Source of the DNA: Oreohelix idahoensis
Taxonomy: Eukaryota > Mollusca > Gastropoda > Stylommatophora > Oreohelicidae
Reading direction: 5' to 3'
Assembly: GCA_024509875.1 (NCBI GenBank)
Contig: JAMPIV010011344.1
Span: 1-64,000 of the forward strand
DNA: 64,000 nt
How positions within the stretch are numbered: position 1 is the stretch's first letter; each line of letters begins with the position of its first letter. The position numbers were made by a program, and so were the translations under genes. Below, piece by piece: positions 61,096 through 64,000 of this stretch. The notes below the pieces were generated by a model that was not told the origin of the DNA, did no database searches, and saw only the letters and a program-made list of their open reading frames with translations.

Positions 61096-63490
61096 ATCAT
61101 TTGTCGCATAACTTTTGTGGTATTATGAGAGGTTATTGATGTTACTACACTAAGGGTAAACAAAGTGAGGTCCAGCTGTGTAAGTTCCCTGAGTCTAATT
61201 GATGATGATGATGATTCTCAGGGTCCCTATCCGTTACCTCTCTAAGATCTCACTCTGTGTAAAATCTCTGTGATGTTGTGTGGCAAGTGTCTAGGGTAAT
61301 GTATCTATGGTGATGTATGAACAATGTCAAAACATAACTTTAACTCAATAAAAGTGAAGTAAGTAAGACTGATGGTAAATTTATATTAATATATTACAAT
61401 TTTTATTTTCCTGTACCTCAATTCTTTTGGGACAGGAATGTTTTCAAATCAATAAAAATTTTATTTACAACTTATAAATAAATAAAGAGGACCCTTTGTC
61501 CATAAGTGGTATATTAAAGTGTCACTGGATGTGTATCCCACAGTCTGATTAAATACTTTCTATAACAATTAGTCAATTATGCGAGGGTCTGTTAGTATCA
61601 TCACGGCCACAGGAATTTCTATTTTGGTTGTGGAAATTTTTAAATGAGATATCATATGCCCATGTAAAGGGACTTGACCTGACAGACTGTCTGAAGTGGA
61701 TGCCTGTAGACTCTTCAAGGTCCACACAATAGCTGTCTTCTGAACACAGATGCAGCAGGCAGCTCTTCTGAGGCTTCAATATACACAGGGTCTGCCTGCC
61801 CTAGGTTTCCTGCCACCACTAAGTACTAGGCAATATAACCCTGAAAAAGAAGGATATTCCCTCCCTTTTATATGCTGGCTATAACAATTCCACACCTAAT
61901 CAATACTAAGATTACCTGTGCTCAGTCACGTGTGCAAACCATTTGCACCAGACCCTATGTTCTTTGACTTCACTCCGTCCTGTGTTTACATTCTTCTTCC
62001 CATATGGCTGCAACGCCCCTGTCACCTTATGCATTGATTGTCTTCCCTAAAATCAGCTGGGGTATACAATTTTCTTCTTGTGACCTGTTAAATCTTTTGT
62101 TCAAACATCCTAGGTATGTTTTCATGTGTCATTAGAACACTGTGGCACTGCAGAAGATTGCTAGTGGCCTCTGGACTTACAGTCGTAAGATTTTATGGCA
62201 ATATTCAAACATTTTTACACATTTTTTTTTTTCACTTTCCAAATAAATCTGCTTTAGGCACATTCCTACTTGGGTTGTCGTGACCCCAATTTCTCTCCCA
62301 ATAGGCAGTATCGAATCAAATTATGGCGCACAATCTGTGGCCAGTTACATGTTAATGAAATACTAATACTTATTTATCTTACCGCAAGTAAAGAATAATT
62401 ACACAATCACAGGATTGACTAGCAGTCATTGGCTCTATTTCAGACCGCTGTGTCGTCCAGACAGCAAAGGCATTTGTCAACAACGCTTTGCATCTGCTCT
62501 CAACCTGTTCGTGCTTAAGTTTTTCTCAAATGGCGGACTTATTCAAGCAGGGTTAAAAGTTATCAATTCCAACCAGCCAATCAAAAGACGCGTCAAAAAA
62601 AAAAAAAAACTAATTTTGGACCATAAACATTGAGCGTTGTTCAGTGTGTTCGCTCGTCTGATTTTATTTATATATTATATATCTCAATTATTTACGGACA
62701 GATTTTTAATATCAAAATTGATTATTAAACGGCCAGCTGTCCTCTATCTACCCCTATAGGTTTCCTTTATTTATTTCTCCCCGTTTTCATCTGTGTAATT
62801 TTTAAGTAATTAATTGTGCTTTTTCCCAACTGAAAATATTAATAAAATAAATGTTTCTACGTCAAAATAGTTTTTATTATGGGAACTCTTTATGGTATTA
62901 TGTTAATCAATATCAGCGCTACAATTCCAGATATCTCTTTCTTTTTAATTCTCTTTAGTTTTTTAGGAATAAATTATTTAATTTTGATTAAAAGCACAGA
63001 ATCGGCATTTTTGCCATTACAACCAAGATTTTTATCATCACTATAAAACGAGGTAACAATACGATTGGTTGTTAATTTTTACGACGTTCGTTAATAAATA
63101 TTAGGGGGGTGTGTGTGCGTTTGGGGGTAGTAACCTTTTTAACTTGGTGTAGTAGAAAAATTCAAATTCTTTGGTCAAATTGTTGGCGGTTGATTTTACG
63201 GTGGCCTTGAGACAAATTTCAAATGCGGTAGTTATTTATAGATTTTAGGAGTACGTTTAAAGCGGGGAATTTGAGCGTGTGGTGACACGGATTCACTTTA
63301 CTACAACTTTCCATAAATTAATCCGTGTGTTGGGAATTTCTGTCGTTTTTCCATAAACATTTCATATTCCCACAACGTGTTCTATCTTTTGTTTTTGAAC
63401 AAGTAACCCATGAGTGTGGACTGCCTCTTTCTTATATTTGTCATTGTTTTTAATTAGAAAATTAATGCCCATTTGGCCTTCTTAAAGATA
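61096..63490. other. Unassigned sequence
   Basis: 2.4 kb with no gene recognised. Includes a small (GAT)n at about 61203-61215 and A/T runs. An 80-codon + frame at 62415 has no family features. Confidence 0.4.
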
Positions 63491-63493
63491 TCG

Positions 63494-63740
63494 TTATTAG
63501 ACCGAGTGGCATAGTGCTTAGGGAGCTTACTTTTCGAGGCAAAGGGACCTGGTTCGATACTGAGTCGCGTCATGATCCAGTCTACCCATCTTGACGGTTC
63601 TGAGTTAGGAAAGGCAAAGTCCAGGAACAAAGGAACAGGTTACCTGACATCATAAAGCTGAGACCTAGATTAGGTGACATCTCTAGCACTTCACTCCCTT
63701 ACGGCAGCTATCTGCTACTGGGGCTACCTTTACCTTTGAC
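63494..63740 (+). repeat. SINE family C, tRNA-headed
   Basis: Head accgagtggcatagtgctta and cctggttcgatactgagtcg (B box). Body as at 53474-53748: atccagtctacccatcttga, aggaaaggcaaag, tctctagcacttcactccct, ctggggctacctttacc. Confidence 0.82.
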
Positions 63741-63744
63741 CTAA

Positions 63745-64000
63745 GTGCTTGCACAGAATAGAGGACTTGAGACTGTTTGACAAGAATACTATTGGGGAAC
63801 AGTTGGTAGCATTACAAGGTAGTACTTGGTCTGAAAAATCAATGGAGACCTAAAAATATTCGGGGAAGGGAATTGGAAACATACATGACAGGGATAAATA
63901 GGACATGCTGCGGCATTGAACGAATGTCCCCTGGCGGGATCAGATCAGATCATCACCCCCTCAGCTCCCCAAAAAGCATAGGCCTTCAACAAATTTATGC
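63745..64000 (+). pseudogene. LINE 3' tail fragment, decayed
   Basis: Shares order with 51350-51700 (gcttgcacagaatagaggac, tagcattacaaggtagt, tggagacc, gggaattgg) and ends with ccttcaacaaatt. No usable frame. Confidence 0.55.

Overview
This is animal nuclear DNA: AT-rich, intron-bearing and packed with transposable elements. It is probably from a mollusc. The evidence for a mollusc is an 85-base piece of 18S rRNA of lophotrochozoan type (10793-10877), many RTE-like LINE remnants, and several tRNA-headed SINE families. I could not fix the species, and the assignment is an inference.

One host gene can be read. It is EIF2D (ligatin, translation initiation factor 2D) on the + strand, from 5725 to 49856. 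Twelve exons with GT..AG borders and fully consistent phases give 461 codons: the end of the PUA domain, a charged linker, a winged-helix region, a SWIB/MDM2-type domain and a C-terminal SUI1 domain. The first part of the gene (most of the PUA domain) was not found and probably lies upstream of base 1. Everything else recognised sits in its introns or flanks and is mobile or repetitive.

Layout. 1-5724: mostly unassigned, with a SINE and a broken RTE-type LINE. 5725-12793: exons 1-4 with LINE and SINE pieces and an 18S rRNA-derived retroposon. 12794-28961: one 16-kb intron holding a nested stack. A decayed pogo/Tigger-like element (12846-28390, TA flanks) contains a piggyBac element (12908-26833, TTAA flanks). 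The piggyBac carries a SINE near its left end and a ~385-bp tandem array at its right. The array is split by a 9.4-kb Ty3/gypsy retrotransposon (16582-26011) whose integrase lies before reverse transcriptase, as in Gmr1-type elements. 28962-36092: exons 5-9, two minisatellites, a hAT MITE, SINEs and a LINE 3' half. 36093-48922: exon 10, an apparently complete Tigger DNA transposon (38649-41003), several LINE copies, a piggyBac-like and a hAT-like non-autonomous element. 48923-49856: exons 11-12. 49857-64000: 3' flank with SINEs, LINE tails, a 611-bp retroposon inside a hairpin, a Tc1/mariner element holding a MITE and a LINE (53751-56632), a (TA)n tract and a 51-bp minisatellite.

The parts work together mainly as an insertion history. 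Autonomous RTE-like LINEs are present beside short repeats with the same kinds of 3' tail (GAA or ATG repeats), which suggests they mobilised them. Of the elements seen, only the Tigger transposon and the gag-protease of the gypsy element have uninterrupted reading frames.
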